64,000 bases of DNA from Oceanitalea sp047302425 (GTDB taxonomy: Bacteria > Actinomycetota > Actinomycetes > Actinomycetales > Actinomycetaceae), in contig NZ_CP154855.1 of NCBI RefSeq assembly GCF_047302425.1, forward strand, positions 3,658,001 to 3,722,000, read 5' to 3'. Made by a program: the position numbers and the translations under genes. Of the stretch, positions 15,356 to 24,168 are shown piece by piece. Each line of letters begins with the position of its first letter. The first letter of the stretch is position 1. The notes under the pieces were generated by a model. It was not told the DNA's origin. It made no database searches and was given only the letters and a program-made list of their open reading frames with translations.

Positions 15356-16950
15356 GGGGCCCACAGTGCCATCTCGGCGCCCACCCGGTCACGGACGATC
15401 TCCGCGCTGATGAGGCACATGGGCAGGCCGATGCCGGGGATGGTGCTCGCGCCGGCGTAGTACAGGCCGCGCACCTTGCGGGAGGCGTTGCCGGGCCGGA
15501 AGAAGGCGCTCTGCCGCAGGGTGTGCGCCGGGCCGAGCATGCCGCCGCGCCACGCGCTGAGGTCGGCGGCGAAGTCACCGGGCCCCACGGTGCGGCGCAC
15601 CCGGATCCGTTCGCGCAGCTCGGGGATGCCGGCCCACGCGGCGAGCTGGTCGATCGCGGCGTCGGCGACCTCCTCGACGGCACGGTCGCCGCCGCCGTCG
15701 CGGCCGCCGCGCCCGAGGGACGGGTCGGCGGGGACGGGCACGAGGATGAAGACGTTCTCCGCGTCCTGCGGCGCGACGCTCGGGTCGGTGCGCGAGGGGG
15801 TGCACACGTAGGCGGAGGCGGGCCGCGGCACCCGGCCCTCGCGGATGTCGCGGAAGTTGCGGTCCCAGTCCTCGGTGAAGAGCAGGGTGTGGTGGGGCAG
15901 CTGGGGCAGCCGGCCGTCCACGCCGAGGTAGACGAGCACCCCGCCGGGGCCCGGGTCGCGGCGCTCCCACCAGCGGGCGGGCCGCTCGCGCAGGGCGGGC
16001 GGGAGGAGCTCGGTCTCCACGTGGTGCAGGTCGGTCGCCGCGACGACGACGTCGGCACGCACCCGGTGCTCGGCGCCCGCAGCGTCGCGGTAGCGGACCC
16101 CCGTCGTACGCCACCGCGGGCCGCGCCGGCGACGGGTGGCGGACTCCGCGGTGACGGCGGTGACGGTTGCACCGGTGCGGACGGTGACGCCCTGGGCCCT
16201 GGCGAGGTCGGCGACGGCCTCGATGAGCCGGGCGAAGCCGCCCTGCGGGTACTGGACGCCGCCGGTGAGGTCGAGGGCGCTCATGAGGTGGTACATGCTC
16301 GGCGTCCGGTCGGGCGAGGAGCCGAGGAACACCGCGGGGTAGCCGAGAATCTGGCGCAGCCGGCGGTCGCGGAAGCGGGCGGCGACGTGCGCCTGGAGGG
16401 GGCGGCCGAGGAGCGGGAGCAGGCGGTGGGCCTGGCGCAGGACGTCGGGCACGGCGAGGTCCCGCCACGAGGTGAAGCTCGTGTAGAGGAAGTGGCGCAG
16501 TGCCATGTCGTAGGTCTCGCGGGCGGTGTCGAGGTACTCCTCGAGGCGCCGCCCTGCGCCGGGCTCGACCCTGTCGAAGGTGAGGACGTTCGCCGCGCGG
16601 TCCGGCAGGACGTCCAGCGGCTCGCTGTGCCCCTCGTAGAGCACCCGGTAGGCGGGGTCGAGGGTGACGAGGTCGAGCTGCTCGGCGCTGGAGCTGCCGA
16701 GCAGCCGGAAGAAGCGGTCGAAGACCTCGGGCATGAGGTACCACGACGGGCCGGTGTCGAAGCGGAAGCCCTCGGCGCTCCAGCTGCCCGCGCGCCCGCC
16801 CAGCTCCTCGCGCTGCTCGAGCAGCTCGACGCGGAAGCCGTCGCGGGCGAGCAGGGCGGCGGTCGCCAGGCCCGAGATCCCGCCGCCGATGACGACGGCG
16901 GAGGGCGCGTCGGGGCGAGCCGCCCCACCGGGTGCGGCATGTCGGCTCAT
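15352..16950 (-). CDS. crtI: Phytoene desaturase
   Basis: A 532-residue FAD-dependent desaturase converting phytoene to lycopene. The N-terminal dinucleotide-binding fold VVIGGGISGLATAALLARDG (about 19-38) and the ELGGRAGSW segment are canonical, and the C-terminal FAD-binding signature is GLYYAGASTIPGIGLPM near residue 500. Bacterial CrtI enzymes perform all four desaturations. ATG overlaps the crtB stop; the GTGA at its end starts crtYe. Confidence 0.94.
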   Translation of the reverse strand: MSRHAAPGGAARPDAPSAVVIGGGISGLATAALLARDGFRVELLEQREELGGRAGSWSAEGFRFDTGPSWYLMPEVFDRFFRLLGSSSAEQLDLVTLDPAYRVLYEGHSEPLDVLPDRAANVLTFDRVEPGAGRRLEEYLDTARETYDMALRHFLYTSFTSWRDLAVPDVLRQAHRLLPLLGRPLQAHVAARFRDRRLRQILGYPAVFLGSSPDRTPSMYHLMSALDLTGGVQYPQGGFARLIEAVADLARAQGVTVRTGATVTAVTAESATRRRRGPRWRTTGVRYRDAAGAEHRVRADVVVAATDLHHVETELLPPALRERPARWWERRDPGPGGVLVYLGVDGRLPQLPHHTLLFTEDWDRNFRDIREGRVPRPASAYVCTPSRTDPSVAPQDAENVFILVPVPADPSLGRGGRDGGGDRAVEEVADAAIDQLAAWAGIPELRERIRVRRTVGPGDFAADLSAWRGGMLGPAHTLRQSAFFRPGNASRKVRGLYYAGASTIPGIGLPMCLISAEIVRDRVGAEMALWAP

Positions 16951-17816
16951 CGACGTCCTCCTGTGATGGTCCCCCGGAGCACGATCCGGGCCTTGACCGG
17001 GTCGGGGACGCGCACGCGCTCCACCCGGATCCGCGCCGCCGGCGTCTGGCGCAGGCGCCGGGACAGCTCGCTGAACAGTCCGTGGGCCACGCGCACGGCG
17101 CGGCGGCTGCTCGAGGGCAGCTGGACGAGGGCCTGCTCGGCGGCGGCGAGGTCGGCGTCGATGTCGTCGAGCAGGACGTCACGGCGCTCGTCGCTGAAGG
17201 CCGCCGGGTCGAGCCCGGGGAAGTACGTGCGCCCGAGGGCGTCGTGGTCCTGCCCGAGGTCGCGGAGGAAGTTCACCTTCTGGAAGGCGGCGCCCAGGCG
17301 GCTTGCCCCGGGGGCGAGGCGCTCGTAGGTGGCGTCGTCGCCGTCGACGAAGACACGCAGGCACATGAGGCCGACGACCTCCGCGGAGCCGTGGACGTAC
17401 TCGGCGAGGCTCGCGTCGTCGTGCTCGTCGACGGACAGGTCGGCACGCATCGAGGCGAAGAACGGGGTGACGAGCGCGGCGCCGATGCCGTACCGGCGGG
17501 CGGTCCGGGCGAAGGCGTGGACGACGAGGTTGGCGCTGCGCCCGCTGGCCATCGCCTGGGCGGTGTCCTCCTCGAGGGCGTCGAGCATGGCGCCGCGGTC
17601 GGCGGCGGACCAGGACTGGTCGGGGTCGTCGACGATCTCGTCGGCCACCCGCACGAGCGCGTAGATGTTCCGCACGTGCTCGCGGTCCCCCGGCGCGAGG
17701 AGGCGGCAGGCCCAGCCGAAGGACGTCGAGTAGGTGTCGATGACGACGGCGGCACTGCGGCTGGCGACGTCGTCGTACCGGGAGGCCGCCTCGGGCGGCC
17801 GGCGACGCAGGCTCAC
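16947..17816 (-). CDS. crtB: Phytoene synthase
   Basis: A 289-residue squalene/phytoene synthase family enzyme condensing two GGPP to phytoene. First Asp-rich motif RVADEIVDD near residue 57, second motif NFLRDLGQDHDALGRTYFP near 188; the YSTSFGWA start is typical. The GTG at 17816 overlaps the crtE stop (GTGA), which sets the start despite an open frame further upstream. Confidence 0.94.
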   Translation of the reverse strand: MSLRRRPPEAASRYDDVASRSAAVVIDTYSTSFGWACRLLAPGDREHVRNIYALVRVADEIVDDPDQSWSAADRGAMLDALEEDTAQAMASGRSANLVVHAFARTARRYGIGAALVTPFFASMRADLSVDEHDDASLAEYVHGSAEVVGLMCLRVFVDGDDATYERLAPGASRLGAAFQKVNFLRDLGQDHDALGRTYFPGLDPAAFSDERRDVLLDDIDADLAAAEQALVQLPSSSRRAVRVAHGLFSELSRRLRQTPAARIRVERVRVPDPVKARIVLRGTITGGRR

Positions 17817-18859
17817 GCGGCCCTCGACCCGCGCGAGACGGTGCGCGCCCACTCGTCCAGCAGCCGGGCCTCGGGCAGGTGCGCGACGGCCTCGCGGGCC
17901 TCGCGGTCGAGGTCCGCGGCGAGGCCCTCGACGTAGGCCCGCGCCCCGCACTCCTCGAGGAGGCCGCGCACGCGGGCGGCGTCCGCGTCCTCGACCACCC
18001 CGGAGGCGAGGTAGGGCTGGATGTGGGCCCAGGCCGGGGTCCTGCGGGCGTAGGCGATGAGGGGTGTGCACTTGCCCTCGCGCAGGTCCGAGACCGTGCT
18101 CTTGCCGGTGGCCGACTCCTCCCCGAACATGCCGTCGAGGTCGTCGCGCAGCTGGTAGCCGATGCCCAGGAGCCGGGCGAAGCGGGTGAGCGCGGACTCG
18201 TGCTCGGTGTCCGCCCCGCCGAGGACGGCGGCCAGCTGGAGGGGCAGCTCGAAGGAGTACACCGCCGTCTTCTGGTGCTCCATCGAGATGACCGAGGGGA
18301 TGTCCGCGGCGCCGTCGAGGCTGAGACGGACGTCGGTGAGCTCACCCGCGGCGCTCAGGTGCAGGGCCCGGTCGAGGAGGTCGAGCATCCGGGCGACCGT
18401 CTGCGGCGGCGCCCCGCACAGCGCGATGAGCCGGACCGCGCCGGCGAGGGCGAGGTCACCGGCGAGGATGGCCGCGCTCTGGCCGTAGTGGGTGGCCCGC
18501 TCGGCCTCGTGGCCGCCCTCGCGGGCGTCGGCGGCGAGAATGCCGACGACGTTGGGCCGGCCACGGCGGACGGTGTCGCCGTCGATGACGTCGTCGTGGA
18601 CGACGAGCGCGGTGTGGAGCAGCTCGAGGGCGGCTCCCACCTGGGCGGCGACGTCGGCCTGCCGCCCGCCGAGGGCGAGGTAGACGCTGTGGAAGAGCAT
18701 GGGCCTCAGCCGCTTGCCGCCGGCGGAGGCGTCCTGGAGCGCGGACCACAGCTGCGCGTGCTCCGGGCCCGCGAGGTGGCGGGCGCCGTCGGCGAAGTAG
18801 TCGGCGAGCGCGGCGTCGACGGGCGCGGTGTCGACCGTCTCGCGCGGTGGCGCGCTCAT
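17813..18859 (-). CDS. crtE: Geranylgeranyl diphosphate synthase
   Basis: A 348-residue trans-prenyltransferase. GGKRLRP at 47-53, the first Asp-rich motif DDVID at 89-93 and the second, DDLDG, at 239-243 are all intact. It supplies the C20 diphosphate for phytoene synthesis and, by analogy with Corynebacterium, the effector sensed by the CrtR repressor encoded divergently at 22512. ATG overlaps the idi stop. Confidence 0.94.
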   Translation of the reverse strand: MSAPPRETVDTAPVDAALADYFADGARHLAGPEHAQLWSALQDASAGGKRLRPMLFHSVYLALGGRQADVAAQVGAALELLHTALVVHDDVIDGDTVRRGRPNVVGILAADAREGGHEAERATHYGQSAAILAGDLALAGAVRLIALCGAPPQTVARMLDLLDRALHLSAAGELTDVRLSLDGAADIPSVISMEHQKTAVYSFELPLQLAAVLGGADTEHESALTRFARLLGIGYQLRDDLDGMFGEESATGKSTVSDLREGKCTPLIAYARRTPAWAHIQPYLASGVVEDADAARVRGLLEECGARAYVEGLAADLDREAREAVAHLPEARLLDEWARTVSRGSRAA

Positions 18860-19410
18860 CCCGAGGCGCTCTCGGGCAGGTGGCCGGCGGCCACGAGACG
18901 CTCGACCTGCGCGACCATCCACGGGCTCAGGGCCCACGGCGCGAGCCTGACCGTCTGCACGGCCGCGGCCGGGTCGACCCAGTGGAGCTCGGCGACCTCC
19001 TCGGGGTTGGGCTGCGGCTCGCCGGTGGTCCGCGCGACGAAGACGGGGCAGATCTCGTTCTCGACGACGCCGGAGGCGTCGACGGCGCGGTACCGGAAGT
19101 CGGGGACGGCGGGACGCACGTCGCTCACCTCGAGGCCGAGCTCGTGGCGGGCGTGGCGCACGATCGCGTCCGTCAGCTCCTCCCCCGGCCGCGGGTGCCC
19201 GCAGAAGGAGTTGGTCCACACCCCGGGCCAGGTCTTCTTGCTCAGCGCCCGGCGGGTGAGCAGGAGCCTGCCCTCCGCGTCGGTGAGGTAGCAGGAGAAG
19301 GCGAGGTGCAGGGGCGTCTCCGCGGTGTGGACGGTCGGCCGCGGGGCTGTGCCGATGGCGGTGCCGTCCTCCGCGAGCAGCGTCACGAGGTCCTCGGTCG
19401 TGGCGGTCAT
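18856..19410 (-). CDS. idi: Isopentenyl-diphosphate isomerase, type I
   Basis: A 184-residue Nudix-fold isomerase interconverting IPP and DMAPP. Seen: the catalytic Cys in NSFCGHPRPGE, the Nudix-like helix with ARHELGLE, and the second catalytic Glu in the VENEICPVF segment. Good ribosome site (GGAG) before ATG 19410. Its inclusion makes sense because the elongase consumes two extra DMAPP per C50 carotenoid. Confidence 0.94.
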   Translation of the reverse strand: MTATTEDLVTLLAEDGTAIGTAPRPTVHTAETPLHLAFSCYLTDAEGRLLLTRRALSKKTWPGVWTNSFCGHPRPGEELTDAIVRHARHELGLEVSDVRPAVPDFRYRAVDASGVVENEICPVFVARTTGEPQPNPEEVAELHWVDPAAAVQTVRLAPWALSPWMVAQVERLVAAGHLPESASG

Positions 19411-20207
19411 GTCGTGGTCTCCTGTCGTCCGACTCGGGTGGCCAGTCCCGTGCGCAGGCGCACGGCGATCGTCACGAGGGCGACGACGACGGCGACCGTC
19501 ACCGCCGCGATCGCGGTGGTGCTCGACTCGGGCTCTCCCGAGGTGCGGCCCACGGCGATCCAGCTCAGCCCCCACACGATGGTGGCGGTGGGCGCGAGGC
19601 GTCCGCGGCCCACCAGCGCCAGGGCGACCCCGACGACGCCGACGGCCGCGAGCACGCCGACGGCCCACCACTCGGAGGCACCACCGCCGGTGAAGCCGGA
19701 GTCGAGGAGCGCGGCCGCGGTGTTCGCGCAGGTCGCCACGCTCACCCAGCCGAGGTAGAGGCCCAGGGTGCCGTCGGCGACGAGCGCCTCCACCCGGCTG
19801 CGCGGCGGCACCGCGAGCAGCCGCTGGAAGATGACGGCCAGGACGACGAGCAGCGCGACGATGACGGCGACGCTCAGCCACACCTGGCCGGCCTGCACCG
19901 CGAGGATCCAGGCGGCGTTGAGGACGAGGGAGGCGACGACCGGCCACGCGAGGCGCCGCGGGTCGGTGCGGTCCCACCACTGCCACACGGTGTACAGGCC
20001 CAGGCCGCCGTAGATGACGCTCCACACCGAGAACGCCGGGGAGTCGGGGGCCAGGTGCGTGGAGTCGGCGGCGAGGACGCCGCCGGCGGCCTCGGCGATG
20101 GGGGTGCCGCCGAAGAGGCCCACGCCGACCATCGAGCCGACGACGCACACGACGTAGGCGATACTCACCCCGAGGTGGCGCACGAGTGCTGCACGGTCCC
20201 GACTCAC
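19407..20207 (-). CDS. TspO/MBR-like tryptophan-rich membrane protein
   Basis: A 266-residue membrane protein with about seven hydrophobic segments. The core contains TspO family blocks FSVWSVIYGGLG, LNAAWI and YLGWVSVATCAN in the right order; extra C-terminal helices make it longer than classical five-helix TspO (about 160). TspO proteins bind porphyrins and in Rhodobacter tune photosynthesis and carotenoid genes with oxygen and light, so a sensor or photo-oxidation role in this operon is reasonable. GTG overlaps the MMPL stop; the upstream open frame lacks support. Confidence 0.82.
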   Translation of the reverse strand: MSRDRAALVRHLGVSIAYVVCVVGSMVGVGLFGGTPIAEAAGGVLAADSTHLAPDSPAFSVWSVIYGGLGLYTVWQWWDRTDPRRLAWPVVASLVLNAAWILAVQAGQVWLSVAVIVALLVVLAVIFQRLLAVPPRSRVEALVADGTLGLYLGWVSVATCANTAAALLDSGFTGGGASEWWAVGVLAAVGVVGVALALVGRGRLAPTATIVWGLSWIAVGRTSGEPESSTTAIAAVTVAVVVALVTIAVRLRTGLATRVGRQETTT

Positions 20208-22456
20208 GCGCTGCTCCCCACCGCCGTCGTCTTCTGCGCGACCGCCGTCGAGTCGTCCTCGTCCTCGGGCACGCGGGCCTTCCACGGCCACCATACGGGC
20301 CGTCCGATGTCGTACACGAGCCCAGAGACGAGGAGGCTGCGGACGATGAAGGTGTCGATGAGGACACCGACGGCGACGATGAAGGCGAGCTGGACGAGGA
20401 AGAGCAGCGGGATGACGACGAGCGCGCCGAAGGTCGCCGCGAGGACGAGGCCCGCGGAGGTGATGACGCCACCGGTCATCGTCAGGCCCCGGCGCACACC
20501 GCTGCGCGTGCCGTGCTCCAGCGACTCCTCACGCACCCGGGTCATGAGGAAGATCGAGTAGTCGATGCTCAGCGCCACGAGGAAGACGAAGCCGAAGAGC
20601 GGGACGGAGGCGTCCGCACCGGGGAAGTCGAAGACGTGGTTGAAGAAGATCGCCGACAGCCCCAGCGTGGCCGCGAAGGACAGGACGTTGACCGCGAGGA
20701 TGACGAGCGGCGCGACGATCGCCCGCAGCAGGATGACGAGCATGACGAAGATGACGGCCAGGACGAGCGGGACGATCGTGCGCAGGTCCTGCGCCGCCGT
20801 CTCCTGGGTGTCCAGCCGCTGCGCCGCGGCGCCACCGACGAGCGCGTCGGGGTCGACGTCGCGCACGGCCTCGCGGACCTCGCTCGCCGCGACGGTGGCC
20901 TCCTGGCTCTCCGACGTCGCGCTCGTCGCCGCCTCGATCTCGACGCGGCCGTCGACGACCACGGGGGCGTCGTCGTCGCCGGTCACGACCTGCGCGCTGT
21001 CGATCCCGTCGACGGCGGTGATCGCCTCGACCGCCTCCTCGGCCGTGTCCTCGGCGGTGATGACGACGAGCGGCTGGACCTGCCCGGCCTCGAAGTGCTC
21101 GACGAGCACCTCCTGGCCCTCGACGGCCTCGGTCGGGTTGAGGAAGACCTCCCCCTCACCGGTGCCCTCGGCCTGCAGGGTGGGCAGGAAGGCGGCGAGC
21201 GCGAGGAGGGCGACGGCGGTGGTGCCCCAGATGACGCGCGGGCGGCGGGCGACGGCGGCGGCGACGCGGCCCCACAGGCGGGAGGTGTCCTCCGAGTCCG
21301 CGGGGGCGTCGGGGGTGTACTGCGGCCGGCGCGGCCAGAACAGCACCCGGGAGCGGCTGCCCGCGACGAGGAGCAGCGCGGGCAGCAGGGTGAGCGCGCC
21401 GAGGACGGCGGCGGCGATGCCGATCGCGCCGACCGGGCCGAGGCTGGCGTTGGAGCCGAGGTCCGACAGGAGCAGGCACAGGAGGCCGGCGATGACGGTG
21501 CCGGCGGAGGCGAGGATCGGGGGCACCGAGGCCCGCCAGGCCGCGGCCATCGCCTGGCGCGGCTCGGGGTGGCGGGTGAGCTCCTCGCGGTAGCGGGCGA
21601 CGAGGAGCAGGGCGTAGTCGGTGGCCGCACCGATGACGAGGATCGAGAGGATGCCCTGGCTCTGGCCGTTGAGCAGGAGCGCGCCGCTGCCCGCGAGCGG
21701 CTTGATGACGAGGGCCGCGGCGCACAGCGAGAAGACCGCGGCGAGCAGCACCGTGAAGGGCAGTAGCGGGGAACGGTAGACGATGACGAGGATGACCAGG
21801 ACGACGACGAGCGCGACGAGGAGGAGGACGCCGTCGATGCCGCCGAAGGCGGAGCCGAGGTCGGAGACGAAGCCGGCCGGGCCGGTCACCCAGGCGTCGA
21901 GGTCCGCGTCGGCGAGCGTCCCGTCGGCGAGCTCGCGCAGCTCGGTGACGACGACGTTGACCGTGCGCTCGCCCGTGTCGCCGAGGTTCTCGTCGGCCTG
22001 GTCACTGGCGATGGCCACGGGGAACAGGAGGGCCTGGCCGTCCTCGGCGGGGATGAAGGGGACCGGCCCGTCGAGGACGTCGCCGAGGAGCTGACCATCG
22101 GGCAGCTCGACCTCGGGCACCTGCGCGGCGAACTCCTCCGCCGCGGCGAGCTGCTCGGGCGTGAGCTCGCCGCCGTCGGTGGGCGTGGCGACGAGCAGCG
22201 CGGGCAGCGGCTGGTCCCCCGCGAACTCCTCGGCGAGCTCGTCGGCGCGCGTGGACTCGGCACTCGAGGGCAGGAAGGCAGCCTGGTCGTTCTCCTGCAC
22301 CTCCGAGAGCGAGCCCTGGGCCATACCACCCAGGCCGCCGACGGCGAGCCAGGCGAGGAGGACGACGACGGTGAGCAGCGCGCGCAGAACTGCGCCGCGG
22401 CGTCCGTCGGACTTACGGTGGCTGGGGCCCTGCTGGCCGCCCTTAACACTAAGCAC
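20204..22456 (-). CDS. MMPL/RND-family membrane transporter
   Basis: A 750-residue RND-type protein with two repeats, each an extracytoplasmic domain followed by a bundle of helices. The intramembrane motifs ATDYALLLVARYREE and SIDYSIFLMTRVREE carry the proton-relay Asp-Tyr pairs. Corynebacterium glutamicum has a comparable MMPL gene in its crt operon, so carotenoid or lipid export is likely. I start at GTG 22456: it is the only plausible start before the first helix and lies 7 bases after a -10 box, so the mRNA would be leaderless. First gene of the 12-gene operon. Confidence 0.9.
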   Translation of the reverse strand: MLSVKGGQQGPSHRKSDGRRGAVLRALLTVVVLLAWLAVGGLGGMAQGSLSEVQENDQAAFLPSSAESTRADELAEEFAGDQPLPALLVATPTDGGELTPEQLAAAEEFAAQVPEVELPDGQLLGDVLDGPVPFIPAEDGQALLFPVAIASDQADENLGDTGERTVNVVVTELRELADGTLADADLDAWVTGPAGFVSDLGSAFGGIDGVLLLVALVVVLVILVIVYRSPLLPFTVLLAAVFSLCAAALVIKPLAGSGALLLNGQSQGILSILVIGAATDYALLLVARYREELTRHPEPRQAMAAAWRASVPPILASAGTVIAGLLCLLLSDLGSNASLGPVGAIGIAAAVLGALTLLPALLLVAGSRSRVLFWPRRPQYTPDAPADSEDTSRLWGRVAAAVARRPRVIWGTTAVALLALAAFLPTLQAEGTGEGEVFLNPTEAVEGQEVLVEHFEAGQVQPLVVITAEDTAEEAVEAITAVDGIDSAQVVTGDDDAPVVVDGRVEIEAATSATSESQEATVAASEVREAVRDVDPDALVGGAAAQRLDTQETAAQDLRTIVPLVLAVIFVMLVILLRAIVAPLVILAVNVLSFAATLGLSAIFFNHVFDFPGADASVPLFGFVFLVALSIDYSIFLMTRVREESLEHGTRSGVRRGLTMTGGVITSAGLVLAATFGALVVIPLLFLVQLAFIVAVGVLIDTFIVRSLLVSGLVYDIGRPVWWPWKARVPEDEDDSTAVAQKTTAVGSSA

Positions 22457-22492
22457 GCTTAGCAATATGATCGAGGCGCCCACCGCGCGCAA
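22443..22492. promoter_or_regulatory. Overlapping crt promoters with palindromic operator
   Basis: For the + strand regulator, TTAACA (22443-22448), 17 bases and TATGAT (22466-22471). For the - strand operon, TTGCGC (22487-22492), 17 bases and CATATT (22464-22469), with the MMPL GTG 7 bases on. The palindrome CTAAGC-AC-GCTTAG (22449-22462) sits in the regulator spacer and over the operon start, so one bound MarR dimer could block both. Confidence 0.75.
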
Positions 22493-22511
22493 CCCGAGAC
22501 GGAAGGACACC

Positions 22512-23021
22512 GTGAGCCGAGATCCGGACCGCTCCGCGCCAGCCGAGGACGGGCCGACCGCGACGGCGGGCATCGCGTTCCCACCTCCGGAGACGTGGCC
22601 CACCGGCCGACTGCTGTCCGCGGCGGCCCGGCGGGTGGAGCGCGCGTGGGACGCGTACCTGGGCCAGTGGGGTCTGACGCACGCGTCCGTGCCGGTGCTC
22701 GTCGTCCTCTCGCGCGCCTCGATGTCGCAGCGGGAGATCGCCGCCCACATGCACGTGACCGAGCAGACCATCGGCCGCGTCCTGCGTGGCCTGCAGGCCA
22801 GCGGGTACATCACGCGCACCCAGCACCCCGAGGACCGGCGGCGGCACGTCGTCGCGCTGACCCCGTCCGGGCGGGACGCGCTCACGGCACTCGACCGCGC
22901 CCAGTCGGTGGAGTCGCTCATCGGCAGCTCGCTGTCCGCGCCCGAGACCGCCCAGCTGCGCACCCTGCTCATCCGGATGCTCACCGACCTCCCACTGCAG
23001 GACGAGCGGGATCTCGCCTGA
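22512..23021 (+). CDS. crtR: MarR-family regulator of the carotenoid operon (CrtR-like)
   Basis: A 169-residue winged-helix regulator: recognition helix region MHVTEQTIGRVLRGLQASG and wing HPEDRRRHVVALT. In Corynebacterium glutamicum a MarR-type repressor, CrtR, is divergent to the crt operon and is released by GGPP. The same geometry here supports the name, with allowance that effector specificity is unseen. I chose GTG 22512 (GGAAGGA six bases upstream, 34-nt leader from the promoter) over ATG 22467, which lies inside the -10 box. Confidence 0.86.
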   Translation: MSRDPDRSAPAEDGPTATAGIAFPPPETWPTGRLLSAAARRVERAWDAYLGQWGLTHASVPVLVVLSRASMSQREIAAHMHVTEQTIGRVLRGLQASGYITRTQHPEDRRRHVVALTPSGRDALTALDRAQSVESLIGSSLSAPETAQLRTLLIRMLTDLPLQDERDLA

Positions 23022-23046
23022 CCCGCGACCACCTACCATCGGCGTG

Positions 23047-24021
23047 GTGAGGACCACCCCCGAGATCTTCTCCCTCGGCCCGGACCACGAGCCACGCTAC
23101 CGCGACCGGCCCGTGGTAGCGCTGCTCGACCGCCACATCGAGTCGGTGTGGGGACTGCTCGTCGACGGCGTCGAGTCCCCCGCCCTCCCCCCGGCCGAGC
23201 TCTTCCCGCTGCCGGTCCGCACCGGGGACACCCGGGTGGACGTGCAGAGCGCGATCGCCCAGCTCGCCCCGGTGTGGGGCTTCCGCCCGCTGCTCGACAT
23301 CACCGCGGAGCGGGCCCGTGAGGACCTCGCCCGCGCCTCGGTCCTCGCGCTGTCCTTCGTGGCGCAGTCGGCGCGCGGCCCGGACGTGCCGGCGGTGCCG
23401 CAGCGCGAGGTGGAGCAGGGCGGCTCGGTGGCCGAGCGCTTCCTCATCCGGTGGAGCGGGACGGCCCAGCCCGACCACGCCGAGGCCCTCGACGCCCTGT
23501 GGACGGTCGTCGCGGAGGACGGTCCGGACTCCTCCTCCACGCGCATCGCCCGGATCGCGGCTGGCACCGGCGCCGACGTCGGGGCGTGCCTGGCCGGGGC
23601 GGTCTCCGGCGTCAGCGGCCCCCTCGCCGCGGGCGCGGCGGCGCGGGCCCTCCAGCTCGCCGTCCAGGTGCATGACGGCCTCGACCCGGCCGCCGCCGTC
23701 CAGGCCGCGATGCGCGAGCAGACGGTCGTGCCGGGGCTCGTCCCCGCGGGGCGCGACCCGCGCGCCGAGATGCTGCGCGAGGTCTGCCGGCGGCTGGACG
23801 TGCGGCTCTTCGCCGCGGGGCGGGCACTGGAGGTGGCCGGCAGCACGCTCGTCGCCGAGCGGGCCGGGCGTCCCGCGAGCGCGAACGTCAACTTCTGGGG
23901 GGCCCTGCTCCTGGACCACGTGGGCTTCGAGCCGCGCCTGTTCAACGCCCTCATCATCTGCGGCCGCACCGCCGGCTGGTCCGCCCACATCCTCGACGCC
24001 CAACGCGCCCTCCACACCTGA
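23047..24021 (+). CDS. Citrate synthase-like protein lacking catalytic residues
   Basis: A 324-residue protein with the citrate-synthase fold pattern: GADVGACLAGAVSGVSGPL, PAGRDPRAEML, NVNFWGALLLDHVGF and the terminal AGWSAHILDAQR. The three catalytic residues of the family are not kept: the His of GPLHG reads Ala (GPLAAG), the His of GFGHRVY-DPRA is missing (VPGLVPAGRDPRA), and the Asp of NVDFYSG reads Asn. It therefore should not make citrate and may bind acyl-CoA or regulate. Synteny with serC recalls the citA-serC neighbourhood of mycobacteria. GTG 23047 lies 7 bases after TACCAT, so it is probably leaderless. Confidence 0.82.
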   Translation: MRTTPEIFSLGPDHEPRYRDRPVVALLDRHIESVWGLLVDGVESPALPPAELFPLPVRTGDTRVDVQSAIAQLAPVWGFRPLLDITAERAREDLARASVLALSFVAQSARGPDVPAVPQREVEQGGSVAERFLIRWSGTAQPDHAEALDALWTVVAEDGPDSSSTRIARIAAGTGADVGACLAGAVSGVSGPLAAGAAARALQLAVQVHDGLDPAAAVQAAMREQTVVPGLVPAGRDPRAEMLREVCRRLDVRLFAAGRALEVAGSTLVAERAGRPASANVNFWGALLLDHVGFEPRLFNALIICGRTAGWSAHILDAQRALHT

Positions 24022-24032
24022 CGCCTCCCCCG

Positions 24033-24101
24033 TGTCGCCGACAGCCGCGTTGTCGCCGACAGCACACTTACCGCCGACAGCACACTTACCGCCGACAGCC
24101 G
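24033..24101. repeat. 18-bp tandem repeat, about four copies
   Basis: Units begin at 24033, 24051, 24069 and 24087, each with the core CGCCGACAGC; units 2 and 3 share ACACTTAC and the first two carry the palindrome TGTCGCCGACA. It lies in the 147-bp gap between the citrate-synthase-like gene and serC. Role unknown. Confidence 0.8.
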
Positions 24102-24168
24102 GACTCTCCGGCCCGCGACCACGGACGCCGTCCCGGTCGGCGTCGCGCAGGTGGGAGGATCGGGGACC

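Noticed and set aside
15523..17328. A 601-codon open frame on the + strand opposite crtI and crtB
   Set aside because: It is the antisense shadow of two clearly recognised carotenoid genes; high GC leaves opposite frames open, and its product has no recognisable domain.
24033..24101. Possible CRISPR array
   Set aside because: The 18-bp units are directly abutting with no unique spacers and no cas genes are in the window.
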